This document shows positions 9,139 to 17,136 of a DNA stretch of 64,000 bases, piece after piece (positions within the stretch are counted from its first letter, which is position 1; each line of letters begins with the position of its first letter). The position numbers and the translations under genes are program-made. Location of the stretch: assembly GCA_023443625.1 (NCBI GenBank), contig JAEZTQ010000046.1:1-64000 (forward strand). The letters are read 5' to 3'. Source of the DNA: Bacillota bacterium. GTDB taxonomy: Bacteria; Bacillota_A; Clostridia; Lachnospirales; Lachnospiraceae. The notes beneath the pieces are model-generated. The model saw only the letters and a program-made list of their open reading frames with translations. It was not told the DNA's origin and searched no databases.

Positions 9139-9915
9139 CTATTTTTTATTGAACTGATTTAGTATTTCTAACTCTAACTCTGCTGCATGGAGCACATCTG
9201 TTATATTTGGTATAGATACTGCTTCATTTCTTTCAAGTAATATGCTTATTATTTTTTCAGTTACTATTAATATATAAATAAGACTATTACCTATATTGCT
9301 TCCTATATCCGGTATTGTATATATTTGACCGATATGATTAATGGAGGATTTAATAGAATCCATATGTTTATTAAATCCCTCATCCTCTTCGCCAACAATT
9401 ATTGATATGTGTTGCTTATACGTATCCACATAATTTGACACCTTATCCCACTCTATTTTTCCACAAAGACCAAAATCTGTAGAAATGTCCATTACTGAAA
9501 TCAAATTTTGAATTTGACTGTAATTATTCGCCTTGCCTAGGATAGGCAATAATGTTGAATGAAAGGTTAATACATTGATGAAATCTAATTCATCCAGTAT
9601 ATGGTCCATCACCAGAGTAAAATCTTTTTCCAGCTGTTCAACACTATAGTCATAAATGGTTCCATCACTATAGCCAACATTGTTTACACCATCAAATCGA
9701 TAAACATTGTATCCATTATGATTTAAATAGGAACTCATTAAAAATGATGTGTGAATGCTCATCCCTTGCGTAGGCACTATTAATACATTACCCTTGACAT
9801 CCACCTCTTCAGTCATTGATTTGTACATAAAAAGTGATTTTCCCTCGGAATTTTCCAATTGATATCCCTTTTTATATTGTCCGTAATTTAATTCGTTTTT
9901 TAAATAAGACTTCAT
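9139..9915 (-). CDS. luxD: LuxD-like alpha/beta hydrolase (acyltransferase/thioesterase), active-site His not evident
   Basis: About 258 residues. The first half resembles LuxD closely: a VLIVPTQGMS oxyanion strand, YLNHNGYNVYRFD, and NVGYSDGTI followed by an acidic helix. S120 in LTFHSTL falls where LuxD has its nucleophilic serine, and D178 in GEEDEG is a candidate for the triad aspartate. In LuxD the histidine lies in GSSHDLGEN; the corresponding place here reads GSNIGNS (205-211) with no histidine. Either the alignment shifts here or the triad is incomplete and the protein is a weak hydrolase or a binding partner. LuxD normally releases free fatty acid from acyl-ACP for LuxE. The start is the ATG at 9915 (AAGGAGAG upstream); a longer frame to 9954 overlaps the preceding gene without a ribosome site. 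Confidence 0.72.
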   Translation of the reverse strand: MKSYLKNELNYGQYKKGYQLENSEGKSLFMYKSMTEEVDVKGNVLIVPTQGMSIHTSFLMSSYLNHNGYNVYRFDGVNNVGYSDGTIYDYSVEQLEKDFTLVMDHILDELDFINVLTFHSTLLPILGKANNYSQIQNLISVMDISTDFGLCGKIEWDKVSNYVDTYKQHISIIVGEEDEGFNKHMDSIKSSINHIGQIYTIPDIGSNIGNSLIYILIVTEKIISILLERNEAVSIPNITDVLHAAELELEILNQFNKK

Positions 9916-9940
9916 TCTTTCTCTCCTTTTGTAATAGTTT

Positions 9941-11089
9941 TTATAAAATTTCATTTATTACATCTTTGATAAGTTCTTCTTCTACTCCGACCAAACACAT
10001 ATCATCCTGCATAAGTGGCTCCCCAATTTCTTTGAGAATAACCAGATTTTGCTTATCCTTATCTTTTTTCAGATATCCTCTTTTATTGTCATATCTAATA
10101 ATATTCAGTATATCCTCTGCCTTAATGCTATGAGGTAATTTCAAAAGAGAGCCATTTTTACTTAATAATTCAATATGTAAATTCACGTCATCTGAAGTTA
10201 GATACCCTAATCTTCTGGATATCTCAGCCGCACATATCATTCCCAGACCAACACCTTGCCCATGATTAACTTCACCTTTTGAGGAAAGTTCGATTGCATG
10301 TCCAATTGTATGACCGTACTCAAGTACTAAAGCTTCTTTGCGTTCCTTATAATCATTTAGCATCAATTTTTGTTTTGATTCTATAGACATATCAATGAAA
10401 TAATTAAAGTCCTCTTCTGTATATATACCTTCACTGTTTAAAATATTGCTTAATTTATCAATGCTATCCGGTAAAATAATAAAGGCATTTTTAATTACTT
10501 CGCATAACCCCGATATAATATGCTCTTTTGGTAATGTATTTAAAAATTCAATACTTGTTATTACAAGTTCAGGTTTATAAAAACAACCAATTAGATTTTT
10601 TCCTTGACTCGAATTTATAGCTTGTTTTAAAGAGATTACAGAATCTAATATTGCCATTAATGATGTGGGTATATGAACCAGCTTAAGACCTCTGAACAAT
10701 AATGCCGCCACCATACCAGCCATATTACCTACTATCCCTCCACCAACCCCTACAATACAGGCTCTTCTAGTGACCTTATATGATAAAATTTCCTCTATCA
10801 TATTATTAACAACTGACAGGGTTTTGTTATCCTCCCCTCCTTCAAAGCTAATAACAATACATTTTTCTGGACCAATTAATTCTTTAATTTTATCAATATA
10901 TAATCCTTTAATATTATTGTCACAAATTAGTACATATTTATCGATATTGGAAATCCTTAATAATGGCTCTACCATGGAATTATTAACTGACTTAAATAAA
11001 TAATAATCATATTCATATTCATCATATTTTAGATTGAATAATCGAGTTGTTTCCTCATTAAAATATTCTTTTGAACAGGTATTTTTCAT
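9941..11089 (-). CDS. 2-deoxy-scyllo-inosose synthase (BtrC-like)
   Basis: A 382-residue sugar-phosphate cyclase. GGGIVGNMAG (116-125) binds NAD; metal ligands are E197 (LCEVIKN), H260 (EYGHTIGH) and H276 (NHGQGVG), with the spacing of the dehydroquinate synthase superfamily (64 and 16 residues). Several stretches match 2-deoxy-scyllo-inosose synthases such as BtrC rather than dehydroquinate synthases: FRGLKLVHIPTS, SVISLKQAIN (K155), GKNLIG and the C-terminal DNKRGYLK. This enzyme turns glucose-6-phosphate into 2-deoxy-scyllo-inosose, the committed step to 2-deoxystreptamine. It lies in an operon with a matching aminotransferase, dehydrogenase and glycosyltransferase, so a housekeeping shikimate role is unlikely. 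The ribosome site (GGGAG about 11 bases before the ATG) is weaker than in its neighbours. Confidence 0.88.
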   Translation of the reverse strand: MKNTCSKEYFNEETTRLFNLKYDEYEYDYYLFKSVNNSMVEPLLRISNIDKYVLICDNNIKGLYIDKIKELIGPEKCIVISFEGGEDNKTLSVVNNMIEEILSYKVTRRACIVGVGGGIVGNMAGMVAALLFRGLKLVHIPTSLMAILDSVISLKQAINSSQGKNLIGCFYKPELVITSIEFLNTLPKEHIISGLCEVIKNAFIILPDSIDKLSNILNSEGIYTEEDFNYFIDMSIESKQKLMLNDYKERKEALVLEYGHTIGHAIELSSKGEVNHGQGVGLGMICAAEISRRLGYLTSDDVNLHIELLSKNGSLLKLPHSIKAEDILNIIRYDNKRGYLKKDKDKQNLVILKEIGEPLMQDDMCLVGVEEELIKDVINEIL

Positions 11090-11187
11090 TCCCTTAATAT
11101 CTCCCTTGATCTGCTTACAATAAAATTGACATGATTTATCTTTTTATAATTTTGTACATCCGTAAACCTTTCTATAATCTTCAAATC

Positions 11188-12009
11188 TTACTTCAAAAAA
11201 TCTCCATAGGTATGTTCTATTATTCGATTTTTAAATACTCCGTAAATTATAATAGGAGGTAGTATTGCAATAATATTGGCTGCCATTTGAAATGGAACAT
11301 TGGACTGAAATCGTTCCCCTATCAAAGCAAGTACTTGCATAATGGTTTTCCCTTCATCCTCATGGATTAGTACCATGGGAATTAAGAAATCATTCCATAT
11401 ATTTAAAAACATATTTAAGCTAACGATAATAATTCCTGACGAACTAAGTGGAATAATAAAACTTTTAATAATGGTAGTCTCCTTACAACCATCTATATAG
11501 GCAGCTTCTATTATGCTTCCGGGAACAGATTTTATAATTACACACAGAAATAATAAACATTCAGGTATATTTTTTCCTGTATATGAAAAAATCACAGATA
11601 GAAAATTATTAATGTTCAATCTCAGATACATCTCATACTGGGAAAATATCACTATTTGTTCTGGCATAACAGCAAAGACCACCAATACCGCAAAAAGAAT
11701 TCCATAAATCTTGCCCTTCAATTTACACATTGAATAAGCAGCAGGTAAGCAGGCCAGTACTGTTAAAGAGGTTCCACCTATGGTAGTAATAAAGCTGTTA
11801 AAAAGCTTTCTGTATATTTTTAACTGTACCAATACTTTGTAAAAATTATCCAAAGTCAAGCCGCTTAAATCCAGCTTATAAGTACTTTTGATAAAGCTTT
11901 CTTTTGTCTTTATTGAATAAAGTATGGTTAGGTAGAGTGGAATTAAAATTAGCAATACTATTATTATTAAAATTATGTACTTAATAGCTGTTTTCATATG
12001 ATCTTTCAT
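11188..12009 (-). CDS. ABC sugar transporter permease, MalG/CUT1 type
   Basis: A 273-residue membrane protein with about six hydrophobic helices, the first at residues 9-29. The EAA loop EAAYIDGCKETTIIKSFIIPLSSSG contacts an ATPase, and this form is typical of MalG-type permeases in carbohydrate importers. It is the second permease of a three-gene set with the membrane protein starting at 12897 and the lipoprotein starting at 14249. No ATPase is encoded nearby; CUT1 systems in Firmicutes often share a general MsmX-type ATPase. Its position directly before the inosose synthase gene (98 bases) places it in the biosynthetic operon. It may import a sugar building block or recover a product; export is unlikely for this family. 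Confidence 0.82.
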   Translation of the reverse strand: MKDHMKTAIKYIILIIIVLLILIPLYLTILYSIKTKESFIKSTYKLDLSGLTLDNFYKVLVQLKIYRKLFNSFITTIGGTSLTVLACLPAAYSMCKLKGKIYGILFAVLVVFAVMPEQIVIFSQYEMYLRLNINNFLSVIFSYTGKNIPECLLFLCVIIKSVPGSIIEAAYIDGCKETTIIKSFIIPLSSSGIIIVSLNMFLNIWNDFLIPMVLIHEDEGKTIMQVLALIGERFQSNVPFQMAANIIAILPPIIIYGVFKNRIIEHTYGDFLK

Positions 12010-12012
12010 TAT

Positions 12013-12897
12013 TTAATCCTCTATATTATGTTTGCCTAATAAATAATAGAAAAAGTAAAAACCACTCAATAACAACAATATGATTATCAATAATATTATA
12101 GCCAATGCATAGGATTCACCAATGCGTGCTTCCGGTCCGAATGCTTTTAGATAAACAATATAATCCAGTGTAGAAGTTTGATATCCAGGCCCACCGTTAG
12201 TCAGTATAAAAATCAAAGGAAAAATACCTGAAAACCCTAATAACAAATTTATAAAAACAGAATAAACAATTGTATTTTTAAGACTTGGTAAATATATTTG
12301 AACAATGCTACGAAAAAATGGAACTCCGTCTAATTCAACTAATTCTTTTACATTTTTATCAATTGCTGATAAGGCATTATTAAATATTAAGGTCTGCCAA
12401 CCGAAGGATAACCAAGTGATACATACAATTATTACAATAAAACTTAATTTTGGATTACCTAACCAGTAAATATCTTCTCCTCTGTAACCCAACCTGCTAA
12501 TGAGCCCATTCATTGGTCCCTTTAAGCCAAAGAAAGAGGAAAAAATCTTTCCAATTGCAACTGTAGGTAATATCTGCGGAAAAAAAATTATATAGATAAA
12601 TAATTTTCTGCCTATAAAATTATTATAAATTAAAACAGATAGCAAAATTCCCATTATGATTGTTACTGGTATATAAGTAAGTACTATAAGACTATTTGTT
12701 AGAGTTATCCAAAAAGTTGTATCCTTAATAACAGATATATAATTCTGAAAATTATAGCTTACTACCCCTGAATGCTTCTGACTAAAACTTTGGATTATAT
12801 TATTGAGTAGAGGCCACCCATTGGTAAATATTAAAATTGTTAAAGGTATGGATAAAAGCAAACAATCAAGGCTCTTAAACTTTCTTATGGCACTCAC
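12013..12897 (-). CDS. ABC sugar transporter permease, MalF/CUT1 type
   Basis: A 294-residue permease with about six membrane segments and the MalF-type EAA loop VELDGVPFFRSIVQIYLP near residue 190. ILTNGGPGYQTST, a near-invariant stretch in CUT1 permeases, follows. The start is a GTG at 12895-12897 that overlaps the TGA of the binding-protein gene (GTGA), which implies translational coupling. It ends 3 bases before the next permease begins. It pairs with that protein to form the membrane channel of a carbohydrate importer; the substrate is not known. Confidence 0.82.
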   Translation of the reverse strand: MSAIRKFKSLDCLLLSIPLTILIFTNGWPLLNNIIQSFSQKHSGVVSYNFQNYISVIKDTTFWITLTNSLIVLTYIPVTIIMGILLSVLIYNNFIGRKLFIYIIFFPQILPTVAIGKIFSSFFGLKGPMNGLISRLGYRGEDIYWLGNPKLSFIVIIVCITWLSFGWQTLIFNNALSAIDKNVKELVELDGVPFFRSIVQIYLPSLKNTIVYSVFINLLLGFSGIFPLIFILTNGGPGYQTSTLDYIVYLKAFGPEARIGESYALAIILLIIILLLLSGFYFFYYLLGKHNIED

Positions 12898-14249
12898 CTG
12901 CTTTTCATTTCATCATCTAAAATTTTAGCAAACTCCTTTGGTTCCATTTGATTGATCATTGTTTGTACCCCATATCGAAAATATTGCTGTTGCAGCTCTT
13001 GATCCAAAAAAGTCAGGACACTTAATTTAGCATGATCTCGTATATGGTAAATATCTTCATAGACTTCCTCTTCTATATAGCCAACATCAGTAAATGATAC
13101 ATCCTTTTTAGCAGGTAATGTTCCATAGGTGTAATTCATTTTTATGCTATTTTCTCTATTGTTCAGCCATTCCAATAATTTATAACATTCCTCCGGATAT
13201 TTTGTTGATTTAACAATTGAAAAGCATTGGCAGCATGTTCCAAAATTGAGTGAAGGCACGTCTACCCCTTTTGCATAATCAGGTATTTCCATTACTCCAA
13301 GGTCATCACCCAGCATTTCATATAAAAATTTTAGGTCTGCGTTATGTGTGGGAAAGAATAATGCCTCTGAATTAATAAAATCCGACAGTGGTGAATCATT
13401 CGTTGCATAATCCAAATTTATGTAGCCTTTAGTATAAAAATCCTGTCCAATTTCAAGGGATTCCAAAAAAGCTTTATCATCTTCAAACTTATAATTATTA
13501 CTTTTTATCTCATCTGTTATCTTATAACCACTTTGCTGAAGCCACCATTTTGATATCATGTTCGAATACAAAGAGTTATATGTAAGGTCACCCGAGGCTA
13601 TGGGAAGAATATCGGAGTTCTTCTTTACATATTCCAACATCTTCTCAAACTCATCAAAATATTTTGGTGGATTATTATCCAAATCAAGATCTAATTCTTT
13701 AGCCAATGCTTTGTTATAAGCTACTAATCCGATGAGCATACCTCCCGTCGGATACCCGTAGATTTTTCCATCCTCGCCTTTGGTATTTTCCCAGTTAAGC
13801 TGTGTTTCCATATCTTCCTCTGATATAAAGTCATCTATGGCATAAAAACTGCTGGTCAGTTCTAAAAAAGCATTGCCTGTTTCCAAAATCACTATATCAG
13901 GTACTTCTTCTGGAATATCCTTGCTTCTTTTAAAAATTTGATAGAGAATACTATCATCTTCTATATAAGTATAATTAATCTCCAGTTGGTCATTATTTTC
14001 TTCATATTCCTTAATTAGCTTGGTTAAGAGCCATTCACTTTGATCCATTTCCAATTCTGTTTCCCCTATCAAAGCTTCCCCACCCCAGATGTTTATTACC
14101 TTCTTCTCCTTAATATTGCCGCTAGCCACCTCTTTTTTATCTTTTTTTGTGCATCCTGTAGTCCCGAATACGCATAAGAAAATAGTTAAAATAAATAGAA
14201 TGGAACCAATTCCTTTTTTACTTATTATTGTTCTTAACAACTTAAACAT
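12894..14249 (-). CDS. Extracellular sugar-binding lipoprotein, CUT1 type
   Basis: About 451 residues. An N-terminal signal with a hydrophobic run ends in a lipobox FGTTGC, so the mature protein should be anchored by a lipidated cysteine on the outer face of the membrane. The body resembles family-1 solute-binding proteins of carbohydrate importers: VINIWGG at the mature N-terminus, YGYPTGGMLIGLVAYN, and LNFGTCCQCFSIVKSTKYPEECYKLLEWL near the C-terminus. The start is the ATG at 14249 with AGGAGGAG 6 bases upstream, five codons inside the longest frame. It heads the transporter trio inside the aminocyclitol operon. The ligand is unknown; an amino sugar or aminocyclitol would fit the surroundings but is not shown by the sequence. 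Confidence 0.8.
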   Translation of the reverse strand: MFKLLRTIISKKGIGSILFILTIFLCVFGTTGCTKKDKKEVASGNIKEKKVINIWGGEALIGETELEMDQSEWLLTKLIKEYEENNDQLEINYTYIEDDSILYQIFKRSKDIPEEVPDIVILETGNAFLELTSSFYAIDDFISEEDMETQLNWENTKGEDGKIYGYPTGGMLIGLVAYNKALAKELDLDLDNNPPKYFDEFEKMLEYVKKNSDILPIASGDLTYNSLYSNMISKWWLQQSGYKITDEIKSNNYKFEDDKAFLESLEIGQDFYTKGYINLDYATNDSPLSDFINSEALFFPTHNADLKFLYEMLGDDLGVMEIPDYAKGVDVPSLNFGTCCQCFSIVKSTKYPEECYKLLEWLNNRENSIKMNYTYGTLPAKKDVSFTDVGYIEEEVYEDIYHIRDHAKLSVLTFLDQELQQQYFRYGVQTMINQMEPKEFAKILDDEMKSR

Positions 14250-14320
14250 ATTACTCCTCCTCATTTCATAGATTTATAATCAAAAGCTTTGTATTATACT
14301 TATTCTTTAAATCTATACTC

Positions 14321-15010
14321 TTATTTCACTAAACAAATTTTTAGATCTCTGATTTCGTAATACTTCATCAGATCCTTCTTATCCTTTCTCCAGTCATTTT
14401 CTCTAAAAGCAAGATTATTAACATAATCAATACTTTTTTGATCATACCCAAATTCCTTAGTCCCATTAAAAAATAATATTTTACTAAAATTAGATGTTTT
14501 AATTGCGTTTTCAAAATCAAAGTAGGTCATTCGATTCAACCAACTGCTCATGTACACATATTCCGCCAATGTTTTTGCTAAACCTTCCTCCAGTTTTGTC
14601 AATAAAATCCCATATAGTTCAGAACAGTTATAGATCAAATGATACCAATCAGGAATAATATGCTCCTCCCAGAAATTATAGATTTTCTCATTATAGACAA
14701 CATTCTCAATATGGCTTCCATCAGGAGCTGACCATATAGGACCAAAATTAGAATATAACACTCCCTTTGGTTTCAATACCCTGTACATCTCATCCAAAGC
14801 CATCTGAAAGTTATGTATATGCTGAAATGCATTACATGAGAAAATAAAATCAAAAGAGCAATCCGCCTGAGGTATGAGCTGTGAATATCCTTGCTGTGTT
14901 ATATAATTATCCGAGACTTTTTCATTCTTGTTTCTTGGATCAATTGCATACCATTTCCCTACATTGAATGGCTTGATATTACAATAAGGAAGGCAGCCCC
15001 CAATTTCCAA
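14321..15010 (-). CDS. Class I SAM methyltransferase, apparently frameshifted at its 5' end
   Basis: The protein has a truncated motif I, VLEIGG, right at its start, then YAIDPRN (motif II), CSFDFIFSCNAFQHI (motif IV) and YRVLKPKGVLYSNF (motif VI), typical of Methyltransf_11 enzymes. The only start in frame is a TTG at 15010, inside motif I and without a ribosome site. The frame stays open upstream and encodes a plausible helix (LALDQEEVFNDFC) up to about 15098, where it stops. A GTG at 15102-15104 opens the neighbouring frame; removing one A from the AAAA run at 15086-15089 would join the two into a normal N-terminus. This suggests either a one-base frameshift or a sequencing error. It follows the glycosyltransferase gene and may methylate the aminocyclitol glycoside. 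Confidence 0.65.
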   Translation of the reverse strand: MEIGGCLPYCNIKPFNVGKWYAIDPRNKNEKVSDNYITQQGYSQLIPQADCSFDFIFSCNAFQHIHNFQMALDEMYRVLKPKGVLYSNFGPIWSAPDGSHIENVVYNEKIYNFWEEHIIPDWYHLIYNCSELYGILLTKLEEGLAKTLAEYVYMSSWLNRMTYFDFENAIKTSNFSKILFFNGTKEFGYDQKSIDYVNNLAFRENDWRKDKKDLMKYYEIRDLKICLVK

Positions 15011-15192
15011 AACACTCTTATTCTGAATATTAAAGTTATTACAAAAGTCATTAAAAACCTCTTCCTGATCTAATGCTAAAGTAGATTTTAATATTTGTTA
15101 TCACCCCGTTTCTCTATGATTACAACAAATTGTTAGTTGAAGTTGTTATTGAATTAATACCATAAAGCTATAAACTATAAATTCCCCTTCAT

Positions 15193-16449
15193 TTATAAAA
15201 GTGCTTTATATCGTGCCATCAATTTGTTAATTACAAAAGCAGAATCATACTGGTTTTTCATGGAATCATATAAATTACTTCCCATCTCCTTTGCCTTCTC
15301 TCTATGATCAAACAGATAATCAATTTTCTCGGCAATGGCAGCGGGTGATTTTGATGGAACCAACAACCCGTTAAATCCATCTTTAATATTTTGTGGTATT
15401 CCTCCTACAGCAGATGCAATGACAGTTGTCTTTAGGCTTGCTGCTTCCAACAACACACTACCTAATTCTTCATGTATAGATGGCACTACTAGGAATTCAG
15501 ATATATCAATAACTGAAGCGACTAACTCATTTGGAATAAAACCTGTAACTGTAACAATGGCTTTGATATTCAATTTATCAATCAATTCCTCTAATTCTTT
15601 TCTTTCATTTCCATCCCCTGCAAAAATCACGTGATAATCTTGGTGTTTTGTTAACTTTATTGATTGCACCAGATATGACCATCCTTTTTCATGTGCAACT
15701 CTTCCAACAAAACTTATAATCCTTTTATCCTTAGGTATTTTATATTTTGTATATAGAAAATCTTTATTCTTTTCATTTACCTTCATACAAAAGCTATTAA
15801 ATGAAACAATGTCAGGAATAATAGAAATTTTACTGTCATTCAAATGCTTATAATTTGTTAATAGCAAGTCCTTGGTTTTTTGAGTCAAAACCAATATATG
15901 GTCAGATTTCTTTAAGCAATATTCCTCCAATTTAATAATTGATTTATTAATCATCTGATCCAATTTGTTCATTGGTTCATATGTACATAATCTACAACAG
16001 TGTACCGTGTATACAAGGGGTTTCTTTAGAAGCCATTTTGAGATTATACCTACGAGTAAGGGTGCAGCAACTCCACTACAATGGGAATGGATAATATCCC
16101 ATTTTCCTTTCTTTAAAACAGCTGATTGAAGTAGAATTTTTAAATCTGTAAGTATTACACCTAATCCCCAATAAAAATTTAAGCCAACTGTCCCTCTCAC
16201 TTTTGATTTAATTGGTATGATCGGTACATTTGATGCGCATAGCTCAACATTATCTTTGATCTTTATTTTTTTTTGGGCTCCCTTCATACCAATGGTTAAT
16301 ATTTTTTGGTTTACATTTTTCTTTGAAAGAGCTAGAGTCATTCTATATATCTGCGTCTGCATCCCACCAATGGGATCCAATCCTACATCCCATTTTTTAA
16401 CATACTTAGGTGGCCAATAAAAATGTGGTGTCAGCCTTAAAATATTCAT
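15193..16449 (-). CDS. GT4 glycosyltransferase, probable 2-deoxystreptamine N-acetylglucosaminyltransferase (BtrM/NeoM-like)
   Basis: A 418-residue GT-B enzyme, first gene of the operon. Its N-terminal acceptor domain resembles NeoM/BtrM: ILRLTPHF, a D-x-IGGMQ-x-QI stretch near 25-33, and VHCCRLCTYEPMNKLDQ, where remembered NeoM has a similar HCSRLASYEPMSRFD. The C-terminal donor domain has VGRVAHEKGW and SIHEELGSVLLEA, the E-x7-E motif of retaining GT4 enzymes. NeoM and BtrM move GlcNAc from UDP-GlcNAc to 2-deoxystreptamine to give N-acetylparomamine. Since the operon also holds inosose synthase, aminotransferase and dehydrogenase genes, this role fits well. Many GT4 enzymes act on cell-surface glycans, which is the alternative. 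The ATG at 16449 has an AGGAGG site 7 bases upstream. Confidence 0.8.
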   Translation of the reverse strand: MNILRLTPHFYWPPKYVKKWDVGLDPIGGMQTQIYRMTLALSKKNVNQKILTIGMKGAQKKIKIKDNVELCASNVPIIPIKSKVRGTVGLNFYWGLGVILTDLKILLQSAVLKKGKWDIIHSHCSGVAAPLLVGIISKWLLKKPLVYTVHCCRLCTYEPMNKLDQMINKSIIKLEEYCLKKSDHILVLTQKTKDLLLTNYKHLNDSKISIIPDIVSFNSFCMKVNEKNKDFLYTKYKIPKDKRIISFVGRVAHEKGWSYLVQSIKLTKHQDYHVIFAGDGNERKELEELIDKLNIKAIVTVTGFIPNELVASVIDISEFLVVPSIHEELGSVLLEAASLKTTVIASAVGGIPQNIKDGFNGLLVPSKSPAAIAEKIDYLFDHREKAKEMGSNLYDSMKNQYDSAFVINKLMARYKALL

Positions 16450-16613
16450 TATTACCTCCTGTTTAATTAAGACTTTGCCTTGCTCTTGAGAAACTTATTT
16501 TAGAAAAACAGTAAAATAAACAAGTATAAGAAACTACCCACATATGAAAATATCAAAGAATAGGATATTTTACAAATTTATCCCATATTTACACTATATT
16601 TGTATTTATTTGT

Positions 16614-16643
16614 AATATACCATATTTTACCTCCCTGTGTCAA
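16614..16643 (-). promoter_or_regulatory. Likely sigma-A promoter of the aminocyclitol operon
   Basis: On the minus strand TTGACA (16643-16638) and TATATT (16619-16614) are 18 bases apart. The leader to the glycosyltransferase ATG at 16449 would be about 160 bases, AT-rich and without a clear riboswitch. This is the only strong promoter-like match I found between the glycosyltransferase start and the next operon's terminator. Confidence 0.55.
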
Positions 16644-16797
16644 TACGAATTACATATTTCTCCTATTTATGTCATTTACTACCACAAATCCTCATTTTTG
16701 CCAGGAATTATGACTGCCATAGCCATCACTATAGCAATCACAACAAAAAAACTAACAAAAAATAAAGAAAAACAATATGCACTTTTTAATATATTGA

Positions 16798-16861
16798 CAA
16801 GAAAGTATCAGCTTGCTGACACTTCGCGCCCGAGGGGATTGCGAAGCAATATACTTTCTTG
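16798..16861. repeat. Nested palindromic intergenic element
   Basis: CAAGAAAGTAT at 16798-16808 pairs perfectly with 16851-16861, and inside it CTTCGC at 822-827 pairs with GCGAAG at 841-846 (last three digits). It is more GC-rich than its surroundings. The 690-base gap 16450-17136 holds this element, a promoter and a terminator, and no gene that I would support. GC-rich palindromes of similar style occur near 26489-26573 and 28180-28271, which may be a family of intergenic elements. Confidence 0.45.
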
Positions 16862-16952
16862 CCGAGAGGTGCGCATGCTTCACGCAGTGATTTTTTATTT
16901 CATAGGGTCAAAATTTAACACTATACAGTAACGGGAAATTTCCTATGTAATA

Positions 16953-16995
16953 AAAAACTCTGAAATGCCCTATTTACCAGGCATATCAGAGTTTT
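16953..16995 (-). terminator. Rho-independent terminator of the YtfQRT-type transporter operon
   Basis: AAAACTCTGA plus ATGCC on the left pairs with GGCAT plus TCAGAGTTTT on the right, with a short loop. The A-run at the left end becomes a U-run on the minus strand, which fits termination after the permease gene that ends at 17137, about 140 bases upstream. Confidence 0.65.
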
Positions 16996-17136
16996 ATGTC
17001 TCCTAACTATCAAAGACAGGATTATTCTTTTATATTTCTTAAAGACAGAACCTAAGTACCCATGAATAAATACTAACCATGAGAATCGTATCTCCCTGGT
17101 TAGGGCCTTAGACTTTGCTGAGGCCAAACTGCAACC

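Noticed and set aside
9941..11089. Reading the cyclase as shikimate-pathway dehydroquinate synthase (aroB)
   Set aside because: The SLKQAIN, GKNLIG and DNKRGY forms and the aminotransferase, dehydrogenase and GT4 neighbours favour 2-deoxy-scyllo-inosose synthase.
16921..17127. A 68-codon minus-strand frame after the transporter operon
   Set aside because: It contains the terminator hairpin of that operon and has no protein-like pattern.
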